A DNA stretch of 64,000 nt from positions 806,001 to 870,000 of the forward strand of contig SEFP01000002.1 of assembly GCA_004144185.1 (NCBI GenBank). Reading direction: 5' to 3'. This DNA comes from Sphingobacteriales bacterium. GTDB lineage: Bacteria; Bacteroidota; Bacteroidia; Chitinophagales; Chitinophagaceae. The notes under the pieces were generated by a model. That model was given only the letters and a program-made list of their open reading frames with translations. It did not search any database and was not told the DNA's origin. Shown here piece by piece: positions 36,344 through 45,500 of this stretch (position 1 is its first letter; each line of letters starts with the position of its first letter). The position numbers were made by a program, and so were the translations under genes.

Positions 36344-37150
36344 TTGCTTCGTCTTTTTTACGTGCTGCAACTGGCCGACAATGCGCTTATCCACAGTCAG
36401 CTTTTGAGTGCCTGGTGCGGTCACGGCCCGATTCTGGAGCAGGATATTGCCATCACCAACACAGCGCTCGATCATATCGGTCAGGCCCGAAGTCTGTATC
36501 AGTATGCTTCTGAGCTGTTGAATGCACTTCCGGAATCCGAAAAAGCAGCCGCGTTTTCCTCCCCGCTTCTGCAACAGGTGTCACGGGCCGTTCAGGAAGA
36601 TGACCTGTCCAGCCTGCGCGATGGCTGGGATTTCCGGAATGTGGTGCTGGTGGAACAGCCCAATGGCGACTGGGCACAGACTATCGCCAAGTCTTTTTTC
36701 TACGATGTGTTTCAGTATTTGTTGTATCAGGAGCTGCTAAAAAGCCCGGATACCCAACTGTCGGCGATTGCCGAGAAATCCATCAAGGAAGTCACGTACC
36801 ATAAAAAATGGTCATCCGAGTGGGTCATTCGGCTGGGCGACGGCACTGCGGAAAGTCACGATCGCATGCAAAAGGCAGTCGATACGTTGTGGTCGTACAC
36901 GGGTGAACTATTTATGCCTTCAGAAGCTGATGCCTTTGCATTCCAGTCGGGCATGGCTCCGGACGTAGCAGTATTAAAAGACAGCTGGCTGGCAGAAGTG
37001 ACAGCTATATTTGATCAAGCCACGTTGCAACTGCCTAGTAATAACTGGATGCAAAAAGGCGGCAAACAAGGCATGCATACCGAACACTTAGGCTATGTCC
37101 TGACCGATTTACAGTTTATGCAACGGGCCTATCCCAACATGGAATGGTAA
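36344..37150 (+). CDS. paaC: 1,2-phenylacetyl-CoA epoxidase structural subunit PaaC
   Basis: Structural ferritin-like partner of PaaA. The 268-residue protein shows LADNALIHSQLLSAWCGHGP, DIAITNTALDHIGQARSLYQ, VVLVEQPNGDWAQTIAKSFF, SIKEVTYHKKWSSEWVIRLG and QKGGKQGMHTEHLGYVLTDL, colinear with E. coli PaaC. There is no ATG in frame: a stop lies at 36329-36331, so translation must start at TTG 36344 (fits the family length) or GTG 36362. No paaD or paaE follows; the operon ends at a terminator, so the reductase and the Fe-S maturation factor must be encoded elsewhere or be missing. Confidence 0.93.
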   Translation: MLRLFYVLQLADNALIHSQLLSAWCGHGPILEQDIAITNTALDHIGQARSLYQYASELLNALPESEKAAAFSSPLLQQVSRAVQEDDLSSLRDGWDFRNVVLVEQPNGDWAQTIAKSFFYDVFQYLLYQELLKSPDTQLSAIAEKSIKEVTYHKKWSSEWVIRLGDGTAESHDRMQKAVDTLWSYTGELFMPSEADAFAFQSGMAPDVAVLKDSWLAEVTAIFDQATLQLPSNNWMQKGGKQGMHTEHLGYVLTDLQFMQRAYPNMEW

Positions 37151-37180
37151 TCAGCCGCTTTGGGACTGAGTTATTTTGAT

Positions 37181-37218
37181 AAAAAGCCGGAAGCCCTATT
37201 ATAGCTTCCGGTTTTTTT
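37181..37218. terminator. bidirectional terminator between paaC and rpoN
   Basis: A-run, CCGGAAGC, a short loop, GCTTCCGG and a seven-T run. It sits between the convergent paaC and rpoN genes. Confidence 0.82.
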
Positions 37219-37261
37219 AAATGGTTCTTTTAATTCATAGACCCGGTACTTCCGGCCTCAC

Positions 37262-38749
37262 CTAAGAAAGTCCTTTGCGCATCCGCGCCACCGGAATCTG
37301 AAGTTGTTCCCGGTACTTGGCCACGGTACGCCGGGCCAGATTATAGCCTTTAGCATTCAGCAACTGGGTAAGCTTCTCATCTGAAAGCGGCGCACTTTTA
37401 TCTTCATGGTCGATGGCTTCCCGCAGCAGTTTGCGCAGCTCCCGTGTGCTGACTTCCTCCCCGCTTTCGAGCTGATGCCCTTCGGAGAAGAAAAACTTCA
37501 GCCGGTAGGTCCCATACTCCGTTTGTACGTATTTACTATTAACTACCCGTGATACCGTCGATACATCCTGGCCCGTAATGGCTGCTACATCGCGGAGCAC
37601 CATCGGCCGGATCGCGGATTCATCGCCGGTCAGGAAAAATACTTTCTGAAACGCCCCAATGGCATTCATTGTGCCCAGTAGGGTTTGCTGGCGCTGCCGG
37701 ATGGCATCGATAAACCATTTGGCGGCATCGAGCTTTTGCCGGATAAAGCTGATAGCTTCTTTCTGGGACCGGCTCTTGGAATCGCTGCGCTCGTATGATT
37801 TGATCATTTCCAGATAGCCTTCCGATATCCGTAACTCCGGTGCATTGCGGGCATTGAGCGTTATGTGCAGCTCGTTGTTTTCACTCCGTATAAAAAAATC
37901 CGGCACCAGATAGGTCTCTGCCCGGTTCAATACGCTGAAGGCCGCACCCGGTCGCGGATTGAGCTTTAGAATGGTTTGAATGGCCTCTTTAAGGTCTTCT
38001 TCATCCAGATGCAGCGCTTTTCGGATCCGGTCGTAATGCTTGGCCGTAAAATCACCGAAATACCGGGTTAAGATATCGATGCTGTGCCGGACGGCAGGTG
38101 CCTGTGCCGGCAACCGCTGCAGTTGCAGCAGTAAACATTCCTGCAGATCCCGGGCTGCAATACCGGGCGGATCCAGCTGCTGTATTTTCCGGAGCACTGC
38201 TTCCACATGAGCCACATCGGTATAGATATTCTGACCAAAGGCCAGATCATCGGTAATGGAGACCAGATCGCGGCGCAGATAGCCATCTTCATCCAGCGTT
38301 CCTACCAGTTGACCGGCAATCTGAGTGTCCTCTGCCGGCAACCCCAGCAGCCCGACCTGACTCAGCATCTGCTCGTAAAAATCGGACTCTACTGAATAGT
38401 GGCTGCCCGGACTGTCGGTACTTCCGGAATACCCGCCGTCATCTTCCCATAAGTCTACATCATCGCGGCTTTCCTGTCGCAGGTACGAATCCAGATCCAG
38501 CGGCTCTCCTTCGTCCGCCGCTTCGAGTGTATCATCATCGGTACCGGTATCGAATGAATCATCGTCGGTGCTTTCAAAATCAGCTTCCGTAGGTTCTTTC
38601 TCATCATATTCCAGCGCCGGATTGACTTCAATCTCTTCCTTGACGCGTTCTTCGAGCGCCAGGGTAGGCACCTGCAGCAGTTGCATAAACTGAATCTGCT
38701 GCGGCGACAGGCGTTGAAGAAGCTTTTGGGACTGAAACTGACGAAGCAT
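37262..38749 (-). CDS. rpoN: RNA polymerase sigma-54 factor
   Basis: Alternative sigma factor for promoters opened by AAA+ activators. The 495-residue protein has region I (QSQKLLQRLSPQQIQFMQLL), an acidic region II (residues ~45-110, rich in D/E), core-binding region III (QLDPPGIAARDLQECLLLQL) and the DNA-binding part with FFLTGDESAIRPMVLRDVAA, VSTVSRVVNSKYVQTEYGTY, and the C-terminal RpoN box ARRTVAKYRE. All regions are intact. It has a single-gene layout, with a TACCTTTG box upstream. No sigma-54 activator gene is in the window. Confidence 0.96.
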   Translation of the reverse strand: MLRQFQSQKLLQRLSPQQIQFMQLLQVPTLALEERVKEEIEVNPALEYDEKEPTEADFESTDDDSFDTGTDDDTLEAADEGEPLDLDSYLRQESRDDVDLWEDDGGYSGSTDSPGSHYSVESDFYEQMLSQVGLLGLPAEDTQIAGQLVGTLDEDGYLRRDLVSITDDLAFGQNIYTDVAHVEAVLRKIQQLDPPGIAARDLQECLLLQLQRLPAQAPAVRHSIDILTRYFGDFTAKHYDRIRKALHLDEEDLKEAIQTILKLNPRPGAAFSVLNRAETYLVPDFFIRSENNELHITLNARNAPELRISEGYLEMIKSYERSDSKSRSQKEAISFIRQKLDAAKWFIDAIRQRQQTLLGTMNAIGAFQKVFFLTGDESAIRPMVLRDVAAITGQDVSTVSRVVNSKYVQTEYGTYRLKFFFSEGHQLESGEEVSTRELRKLLREAIDHEDKSAPLSDEKLTQLLNAKGYNLARRTVAKYREQLQIPVARMRKGLS

Positions 38750-38805
38750 CTGAGGAGTGAAGACTTTCGGAAACGGATTCCCTCCGGCTTCCGGAAGGGT
38801 CGTTG

Positions 38806-38813
38806 CAAAGGTA
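38806..38813 (-). promoter_or_regulatory. -7 promoter box of rpoN
   Basis: Minus-strand TACCTTTG matches TAnnTTTG about 56 bases upstream of the rpoN ATG. No clear -33 element. Confidence 0.4.
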
Positions 38814-38948
38814 CTTCTTCCGGTGCCTCTGTTGTCTTCCTTAATACCGACGCGACGGGTTGGGAAATGATTTTTGCTGTTTGATGTTCCCTACTGTACC
38901 TTTCTAGGTTCAGCTTCCCTACTCTTTACTTTTATTGCTACCCGCCGT

Positions 38949-40163
38949 ATGGCAACGCGTCCTGTCGTAACCGCTGCATTCGCCTATTCTCCACTCGAAG
39001 AAACGCTGGAGGTATTGCCCCGTCGCAAAGAGATGTTTATCGGTATTCCGAAAGAAACTGCTTTCATGGAAAACCGGGTTCCTTTAACGCCGGAGGCGGT
39101 TAGTGTCCTGGTTAATAATGGTGTGGAAGTCGTTATTGAGCAAGGGGCCGGCGACGGGTCATTTTATTTCGATTCGGATTACAGTGAAGCCGGTGCGCGG
39201 ATTGCCTACGATAAAGAGTCTGTTTTTAAGGCGACCACGATTATTAAAAGTGCCCCGATTTGTGAGGAAGAGCTGGCGTTGTTGCAGCCGTCCCAGGTGG
39301 TGATTTCGCCGATTCATCTGCCCATGATGCAACAGAGTATGCTGGAGGTGATGATGAAAAAGAAAATCATCGCTATAGCCTTTGAATTTATCAAGGATGA
39401 TGCAGGCATCTATCCGGTCGTACGATCTATGAGCGAGATTGCCGGCTCCTCGGCCATCCTCACGGCGGCCCAGTATCTCAGCAACGGCGGTCATCAGGGG
39501 AAAGGTATTTTGCTGGGTGGCATCACGGGAGTTCCTCCGGCCGAAGTAGTGATTATCGGTGCCGGTGTGGTGGGTACCTATGCTGCCCGGACTGCGCTGG
39601 GATTGGGTGCATCGGTCAAGGTGTTTGATAATTCAATTTACCGGCTGATGCGGTTGCAGAACCAGGTTGGTGTCCGCCTGTATACTTCGGTTATCGAGCC
39701 GGTTACCCTGGCCAACGAGCTCCGCAATGCCAATGTTGTAGTGGGTGCCGTAAAGCCTACCAATGGCGTAACACCGATGGTGGTAACGGAAGAAATGGTA
39801 CAGCATATGAAAGCCGGTTCCGTTATTATCGATGTAAGTATCGACCGTGGGGGCTGCATCGAGACCTCGCGGATGACGACCCATGAAAAACCGGTATTCC
39901 GGAAGTACGACGTGATTCATTACTGCGTGCCCAATATTGCCTCAGGCGTCTCGCGTACGGCGTCCCGCTCAATCTCAAACGTATTTATGCCCATTTTGCT
40001 GGAGTTCAACGACATGGGCGGTGCCGAAAATGTAATTCTGAACAAGTCAGGATTTCGCAATGGCGTGTATCTCTACAAGGGAGCTGTAACCAGTGCAACC
40101 CTCGCCAAGCGGTTCAGCATCAAGTATACCGATCTGGATTTGCTGATGGCCTCCAGCATCTGA
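38949..40163 (+). CDS. ald: alanine dehydrogenase
   Basis: NAD-dependent enzyme interconverting L-alanine and pyruvate plus ammonia. The 404-residue protein has the N-terminal catalytic domain (MFIGIPKETAFMENRVPLTP, with the substrate-binding Arg; VVISPIHLPMM) and a Rossmann domain (PAEVVIIGAGVVGTYAARTA), then GAVKPTNGVTPMVVTEEMVQ and VIIDVSIDRGGCIETSRMTT. The ~45-residue N-terminal leader before MFIGIPKE is common in Bacteroidota members of the family. I use the ATG at 38949; the frame to 38874 adds a doubtful extension. scpB follows 71 bases downstream on the same strand. Confidence 0.92.
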   Translation: MATRPVVTAAFAYSPLEETLEVLPRRKEMFIGIPKETAFMENRVPLTPEAVSVLVNNGVEVVIEQGAGDGSFYFDSDYSEAGARIAYDKESVFKATTIIKSAPICEEELALLQPSQVVISPIHLPMMQQSMLEVMMKKKIIAIAFEFIKDDAGIYPVVRSMSEIAGSSAILTAAQYLSNGGHQGKGILLGGITGVPPAEVVIIGAGVVGTYAARTALGLGASVKVFDNSIYRLMRLQNQVGVRLYTSVIEPVTLANELRNANVVVGAVKPTNGVTPMVVTEEMVQHMKAGSVIIDVSIDRGGCIETSRMTTHEKPVFRKYDVIHYCVPNIASGVSRTASRSISNVFMPILLEFNDMGGAENVILNKSGFRNGVYLYKGAVTSATLAKRFSIKYTDLDLLMASSI

Positions 40164-40234
40164 TCTACAGGCGTGGCGCTGTAAAGCATTAGATAACCGT
40201 CGGTTCCGGAAGCCGTATTTTCGCGGTCCGCTTT

Positions 40235-40873
40235 ATGAACGATTCTGAACTGTCTGTACCTACGGGTCAGGAGCTGCAACTTTCGGTTGAGGCCTTACTG
40301 TTTGCCGCCGATCATCCGCTGACGGTTGAAGAGATCTCCGGCTGCCTGGCAGTAACAGAGATCGAGAGCAGGGTGCTGGTTCCGGAACACCTGCGCCTGC
40401 TGCTGGCAGCCATTACCGAAAAATATGAGGCTGAGGCGTTTCCGTTTCAGGTGGTGGAGAGCGGGGGCGGATTCCGGTTTCTGACCAAACCAACCTACCA
40501 TAAAGTGGTGGTACAGCTGACCGGCGACAAGCATCTCAAAAAGTTATCGGCGGCCGCTATGGAAACCCTTTCCATTGTCGCGTACCGGGGACCGGTGACC
40601 AAAGGCGAGATCGAATTTATCCGCGGTGTGAGCGCCGATTATGCCATTCAAAAACTGCTCGACAAAGAGCTGATTACCATTTCCGGACGGAAAGAAGACG
40701 CGATTGGAAAACCGTTGCTGTACATGCCTTCCCGTCATCTGCTGGATTATCTGGGAATTAACGGAACGCATGAATTGCCACAGCTCAAAGACATGGGCAC
40801 CATCGAGTACGTAGCTCCCACACCAGCATCTGAAGCGGTGCCAGATGATTTGCAGTCCGGAGTCAACGGGTAG
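40235..40873 (+). CDS. scpB: segregation and condensation protein ScpB
   Basis: Winged-helix subunit of the SMC-ScpA-ScpB condensin. The 212-residue protein has ALLFAADHPLTVEEISGCLA (first winged helix), VVESGGGFRFLTKPTYHKVV, LSAAAMETLSIVAYRGPVTK, GEIEFIRGVSADYAIQKLLD (second winged helix) and GKPLLYMPSRHLLDYLGING. Length and motifs are normal. scpA is not adjacent. It is convergent with hxlR, ending 28 bases from it. Confidence 0.94.
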   Translation: MNDSELSVPTGQELQLSVEALLFAADHPLTVEEISGCLAVTEIESRVLVPEHLRLLLAAITEKYEAEAFPFQVVESGGGFRFLTKPTYHKVVVQLTGDKHLKKLSAAAMETLSIVAYRGPVTKGEIEFIRGVSADYAIQKLLDKELITISGRKEDAIGKPLLYMPSRHLLDYLGINGTHELPQLKDMGTIEYVAPTPASEAVPDDLQSGVNG

Positions 40874-40901
40874 CACTGCGCATCCGGAAGACCCGTTGTC
40901 A

Positions 40902-41264
40902 TCAGTCTTTACGCAACAACTCTTCGCGGTAGTTCATCCCCCATTTTCCAAAGGCTCCGATCACCTGACTCAGGCTTTTACCCAGTGGCAGCAGTTCGTA
41001 TTCTACCGTAACGGGTTTGGTATCGTAAACGGTGCGCTTCAGAATGTGGTTGAGTTCCAGATCTCTCAATTCGCTGGAAAGCACTTTGGGCGCAATCGTG
41101 CCAATGTGGCGTTGCAAATCCATAAACCGCATGCAGCCGTTGTAGTACAAGGAAGCCACGATAATCATGCGCCACTTACCACCCATCAGGTCCTGTGCAT
41201 CTTTAATACCCTGCACATACTTGTGGCACATCTCGGGCGGATGTTTTTTTTCGGTTAGTTTCAT
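40902..41264 (-). CDS. HxlR family transcriptional regulator
   Basis: The 120-residue winged-helix protein has the HxlR core: MGGKWRMIIVASLYYNGCMR, FMDLQRHIGTIAPKVLSSEL, RDLELNHILKRTVYDTKPVT, VEYELLPLGKSLSQVIGAFG. Members act as dimeric repressors or activators, often sensing electrophiles or redox stress through Cys; here Cys sits near the N-terminus (PEMCHKYV) and in YYNGCMRF. It is divergent from a nitroreductase gene, the classic regulator-target pair. The frame continues to 41366 but that part overlaps the operator and target gene, so I start at the ATG at 41264. Confidence 0.93.
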   Translation of the reverse strand: MKLTEKKHPPEMCHKYVQGIKDAQDLMGGKWRMIIVASLYYNGCMRFMDLQRHIGTIAPKVLSSELRDLELNHILKRTVYDTKPVTVEYELLPLGKSLSQVIGAFGKWGMNYREELLRKD

Positions 41265-41271
41265 ATAGATA

Positions 41272-41312
41272 GTTACCAAAAAGTAACTGGTTACAATAAA
41301 GTAAGTAGTTAC
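41272..41312. promoter_or_regulatory. HxlR operator candidate with repeated GTTAC/GTAAC half-sites
   Basis: Within 41 bases of the hxlR-nitroreductase gap lie GTTAC (41272), GTAAC (41283), GTTAC (41290), GTAAG (41301) and GTTAC (41308), alternating in orientation at 7-11 base steps. The pairs form overlapping dyads, including GTAACTGGTTAC. This overlaps the likely -33 region of the nitroreductase gene and the hxlR leader, as expected for an autoregulating repressor site. Confidence 0.7.
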
Positions 41313-41332
41313 CAAAGGTAAGCGATCCATTC

Positions 41333-41340
41333 TAATTTTG
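41333..41340 (+). promoter_or_regulatory. -7 promoter box of the nitroreductase gene
   Basis: TAATTTTG matches TAnnTTTG and ends 4 bases before the ATG at 41345, implying a near-leaderless transcript. The operator half-site at 41308 covers the -33 position. Confidence 0.5.
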
Positions 41341-41344
41341 CGAC

Positions 41345-41995
41345 ATGAACACGACGTTAGAAACAACCGCGCTGGCAGATGCGCTTCACTGGCGCTATGC
41401 CACTAAGAAAATGAACGGTCAACCGGTACCGGCCGAAAAGCTTCATTACATTCTGGAAGCGGCCCGGCTGGCGCCGTCTTCCTCAGGCCTGCAACCCTAT
41501 CGCATCATCGTAGTGCGCGACCGGGAGCTTTTGGCAAAGATTCAGCCCATTGCGTTTAATCAGAGCCAGATTACAGACTGTTCCGAGCTGCTGATCTGGG
41601 CTGCACAGACCAGTTATACCGAAGCAGGAACCGGCGCTATTTTAAAAGGAAGCGCTGTAGAGCGTGGCCTTCCGGAAGCATCGGTAGACGAGTACCACCA
41701 GCGTCTCTGGGGTATGTATAAAAACCAGTCTTCGGACGAGCATTTTGCGCACACCAGCAAGCAGGCTTACATTTCGCTGGGACTGGCTATTGCGGCAGCA
41801 GCCGAGCAGCAGGTAGACGCTACGCCTATGGAAGGTTTTAACGGTGCTGCTTTGGATAGCCTGCTGGGACTGGACGCAGAGGGGTTAAAAAGCATTGTGA
41901 TCTTACCAATCGGCTATCGGGATCCGGAAAACGACTGGCTGGTCAACCTGAAAAAAATACGCACTCCATCCGAAACATTTGTGACCTACCTGTAA
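41345..41995 (+). CDS. nitroreductase family NAD(P)H-dependent oxidoreductase
   Basis: The 216-residue FMN enzyme resembles NfsB-type nitroreductases. LHWRYATKKMNGQPVPAEKL holds the FMN-phosphate-binding R-Y-A-x-K; AARLAPSSSGLQPYRIIVVR and ITDCSELLIWAAQTS are the next conserved blocks; QAYISLGLAIAAAAEQQVDA, TPMEGFNGAALDSLLGL and VILPIGYRDPENDWL the last. It likely reduces quinones, nitro compounds or other electrophiles, with expression controlled by the divergent HxlR protein. Confidence 0.94.
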   Translation: MNTTLETTALADALHWRYATKKMNGQPVPAEKLHYILEAARLAPSSSGLQPYRIIVVRDRELLAKIQPIAFNQSQITDCSELLIWAAQTSYTEAGTGAILKGSAVERGLPEASVDEYHQRLWGMYKNQSSDEHFAHTSKQAYISLGLAIAAAAEQQVDATPMEGFNGAALDSLLGLDAEGLKSIVILPIGYRDPENDWLVNLKKIRTPSETFVTYL

Positions 41996-42024
41996 GAAAG
42001 CTTTTTTCCTGAAAGTTCCGGCCG

Positions 42025-42054
42025 AAGCCCTGCGACGTATCGCAGGGCTTTTTT
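42025..42054 (+). terminator. Rho-independent terminator of the nitroreductase gene
   Basis: AAGCCCTGCGA, 4-base loop, TCGCAGGGCTT and a T-run, 30 bases after the stop. Confidence 0.85.
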
Positions 42055-42551
42055 ATTGCTACCCTACTGCTAGTACGTTTAATAGTACACGCACCAAATG
42101 GTTTTTCAGCCATTACCCAGTCGTCGATAAAGATTGAATAAGGTTCTTTAAACGTTTTTGTGTTAAAATGTTAATATAAGTGACAAAAGTCACATTACTT
42201 ATAAATTAACACGTAAAATCTTCTAAAAATAATTACTTAATCCATTTTACGTAGTATAAAATTTGATTATTAAAACTGAATATCAATATTTTAGAACGAC
42301 AACTTACATCATTTAAAGACATTGTCACAATAAAGCCTTTGAATTATTAAATTTAAAATTCTATGATTCTGCTATTTGTGAAGCTCTACAATAGGCATAG
42401 TTTTGGTACTCATTTAACGCTCTTTTACAAGTAGCACCCTTTTTAATTCGAAAAGTATTCGCGATGCTTTTCCGAACCACAAAAAGGTACATAGCAGGTC
42501 TTTCCGGTTTTTTTTAGTCTGTTTTCATGAACCATAAAACCATTTCAGAAG
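42055..42551 (+). other. AT-rich 500-bp intergenic leader region
   Basis: This stretch is far more AT-rich than its surroundings and has no ORF. It contains GTGAC-aaaa-GTCAC (42180-42193) inside a larger imperfect dyad (ttaatataa / cttataaattaa), the inverted pair ACGTAAAAT (42211-42219) / ATTTTACGT (42244-42252), and a full promoter at 42375-42405. No TTCCGGAA occurs in it. It reads as the control region of the secreted module that follows, possibly acquired with it. Confidence 0.6.
42375..42405 (+). promoter_or_regulatory. consensus Bacteroidota promoter (-33 TTTG, -7 TAGTTTTG)
   Basis: TTTG at 42375-42378, a 19-base spacer, then TAGTTTTG at 42398-42405: an exact match to the phylum consensus in both boxes and spacing. 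Transcription would start near 42411, leaving a ~140-base 5' untranslated region before the ATG at 42552. Confidence 0.7.
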
Positions 42552-45500
42552 ATGAGAAAGATGTTTACGAGGGTTCAATCCCTTCTTCTCGCCGCCTGTT
42601 GCTCGTTCACTGCCATCGCGCAGCAAAGCAACCTCACCTGTAGCCAAACGAATGTGCCGTTTGTCAATGGACGAACGCCTTCCTTTACGGTCACGCAATC
42701 TCCCAGTACCGAAGGAGGAATTGTTGTTGCGGGGTCTATCACCATTCCCAACAGCTGGTCCGGTGCCCCTAATGTGATCGACAACAACGTGACCACGAAC
42801 GCCGCACAGGCTACTATAGTGGGAAGTGGCTCAGTCACACTACGGGTCTCCGATGCAACAAACGATTACAACGCAGGCAATTTTGCCGGGTTTGTCGTTT
42901 CGACCGGGGGCGTCCTCAATCTGAACGTGCTCGGATCGATCACGCTTCGTACCTACCTCAACAACGCAGTCCAGGAAACCAAATCCGGAAGTTCTTTGAT
43001 CGGCCTGGGATCCTCGCTGGTTTCCGGAGCCAGTGAAGTTGGATTTTACACCAATCTTCCGTACGACGCGATAGAGATTTCTATTTCCTCTACGCTTGGG
43101 TTGGCCACGTACAATGTGTACTATGCCTTTATGCAGGGCACCGGTTCCTGCACCAGTCCGGCACTGATCTGCAATACGGATACCCGCCCCACCTTTCCCA
43201 CCTTTGCCGCTGTGGTTGAGCCGGAACATACGGGCGTTACAGGCGCCGTGGCTCTGGGGAGTGTAACCGGTCAAAGCAATCTGGTAGACAGTGATCCTAC
43301 CAACTACGCTTCGATTGTGAATACGCTTACAGCAGTAGGCTCGGCTTCGCTGGCTGTGAAAGATGTTGCTACTACCTATACGGCGGGCACCTATGCCGGA
43401 TTCGACATCGAAAACCCAACGCTTGTCAATGTAGCGCTGCTGTCCAACCTTTCGATTGCCACCTATAACAATGGTGTATTCCAAGAGCAACAAAGCGGCC
43501 CCGGATTACTGTTGGGTGCTACGGCCCTTAGCAGTGGCAGCCGGCAGAAAGTAGGGTTTGTAACGACCCTGCCGTTCGATGAAGTACAGCTGATCCTTAC
43601 CCAACCGGCAGTAGGCGTTTCGCTGGGAACCACCCGGGTCTACGGATCGATCTTAAAGCAACTGTGTGCCGGCCCGGCGCTGAGCTGCAACACGCCTACC
43701 ACCTTAAATGAAGCTGTTTATCCGGTGCTGATCGGACTGGATAAAACAGGGATTCCGGGGACCGCCTGTGTCAACTGCCGGATCGACAGCACCAGCAATC
43801 TGATCGATGGCAATCCGGCTACCGGGGCCACCATCAATCTGACGGCCAATGTGATTGGCAGCGGCAGTATCGCCGTCAAAGATGCCCTGACGACCTACGG
43901 CGTCGGCACCTTTGTAGGATTTGATATTGAAAGCACCTCGTTACTGGATGTCAGTGTACTGAACAACTTTACAGTCACTACGTACAACAACGGCGTCTTT
44001 CAGCAAACGTTTAGTGGCCCTACCCTGCTGGCAGGTGTTTCAACTGGTTTACTAGGTACGTCCGGAAGGGTGACCGTCGGCGGCGTTTCCACAACCCCTT
44101 TTGATGAAGTCGTCCTGACGGCCAATCAAAGTACGGCAACCGTCAATCTGGGTCTTATTAAAGTTTATGGGGTGAATCTGGTTCGCTTCTGCGACACGGC
44201 ACTTACCTGTGCCCGCACCACGTACTGGCTCAACAATCCGACGTTTCCTGTTTATGTCAATGGCGCTCACACCGGTATTTCAGGACTGGCCTGCGCTGCC
44301 TGCAACGTAACCAATACACCCAATGTAATCTCAGCCGATACCACGGATTATGCGGTGCTGTCGCCGGTAGCGAATGTGGGCGCGTCTGTATCGATTTCGG
44401 TTCATGACGCGATCAAAACGTATCCGGCCGGGACCATTGCCGGATATGCCATTGCCGATCTCAATAATCTGCTTCAGGTCAACCTGCTCAGAAGCCTTAC
44501 GATCCGGACCTACAACAATGGTGTTTTGCAGGAATCCCGCTCAGCCGGCCAACTGCTCAACCTGTCGGCTCTGATTCTCCAGGTCAATCCCGGTACCGGC
44601 TATTACAACGTAGGGTTTACGGCCTCCCTGCCGTTTGATGAGGTTCAGATCAGTGCCACCCCACTGGCAGGCGTCCTTCCGATTGTCCGCGTATACGGGG
44701 CCTTTATCGATACCCGTTATGTAGACGGAGCCGCCACCGGAGGACCTGTTTGTATTCGTCCGCCGCTGGCAACAGCCGATCACCTTTCGACACTTATTAG
44801 TACGCCGGTAAGCGGAAATCTGCAAACAAACGATACCGATCCGCAGAACCAGGTACTCACGTACAACACAGCAGCGGTCATCCCTCCGGCCAATGGCTCG
44901 GTAACCATCAATGCTGATGGCACCTTTACCTATACACCTGCCAGCAATTTTCTGGGCATTGACACCTTCCAGTATAGTGTATGCAATGCCAGCAACGTCT
45001 GCTCCCGTCAGTGGGCATTCGTATCGGTATTGCCCCCCAGCACCCCCGGCAGCCCGAATCGTTTCCCCAATGCACAGCATGACTTCAGCCGGGCATTAGT
45101 CAATACATCTACTTCCGGAAATGCCAGCAGCAATGATACGGATCCGGATGGCAACGATTTGACTTACACTGTAGCGACTCCGCCGGCTCATGGAATCCTG
45201 ACATTAAATCCGGATGGTCGGTATGTCTACACCCCAGATAGTTCTTTCATTGGTACTGATTCAGCTTTCATTACTGTTTGCGACAACGGAACCCCGGTTT
45301 TGTGTGACGGATCCATCATCCGGATTCTGGTAACACCAGACCTGACGCCGGCAATCAATGATGCCCCTTATGCCTATGACGATGACGTGCAGACCGCAGC
45401 AAACAAAAACACAACCGGAAATGTGCTGGTCAATGACAGCGACCCCAATGGCAATCCGCTGGTTGCAACGGTGCTGGATGCGGTGGATCCTGCCAAAGGC

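Noticed and set aside
42211-42252. Invertible (phase-variable) promoter flanked by inverted repeats
   Set aside because: The arms are only 9 bp and 24 bases apart, too short to hold the promoter, which lies outside them at 42375-42405; no invertase gene is present.
42566-42590. tRNA T-loop-like sequence GGGTTCAATCCC
   Set aside because: It falls in the signal-peptide codons of the 1179-aa protein and no acceptor or anticodon stem can be drawn around it.
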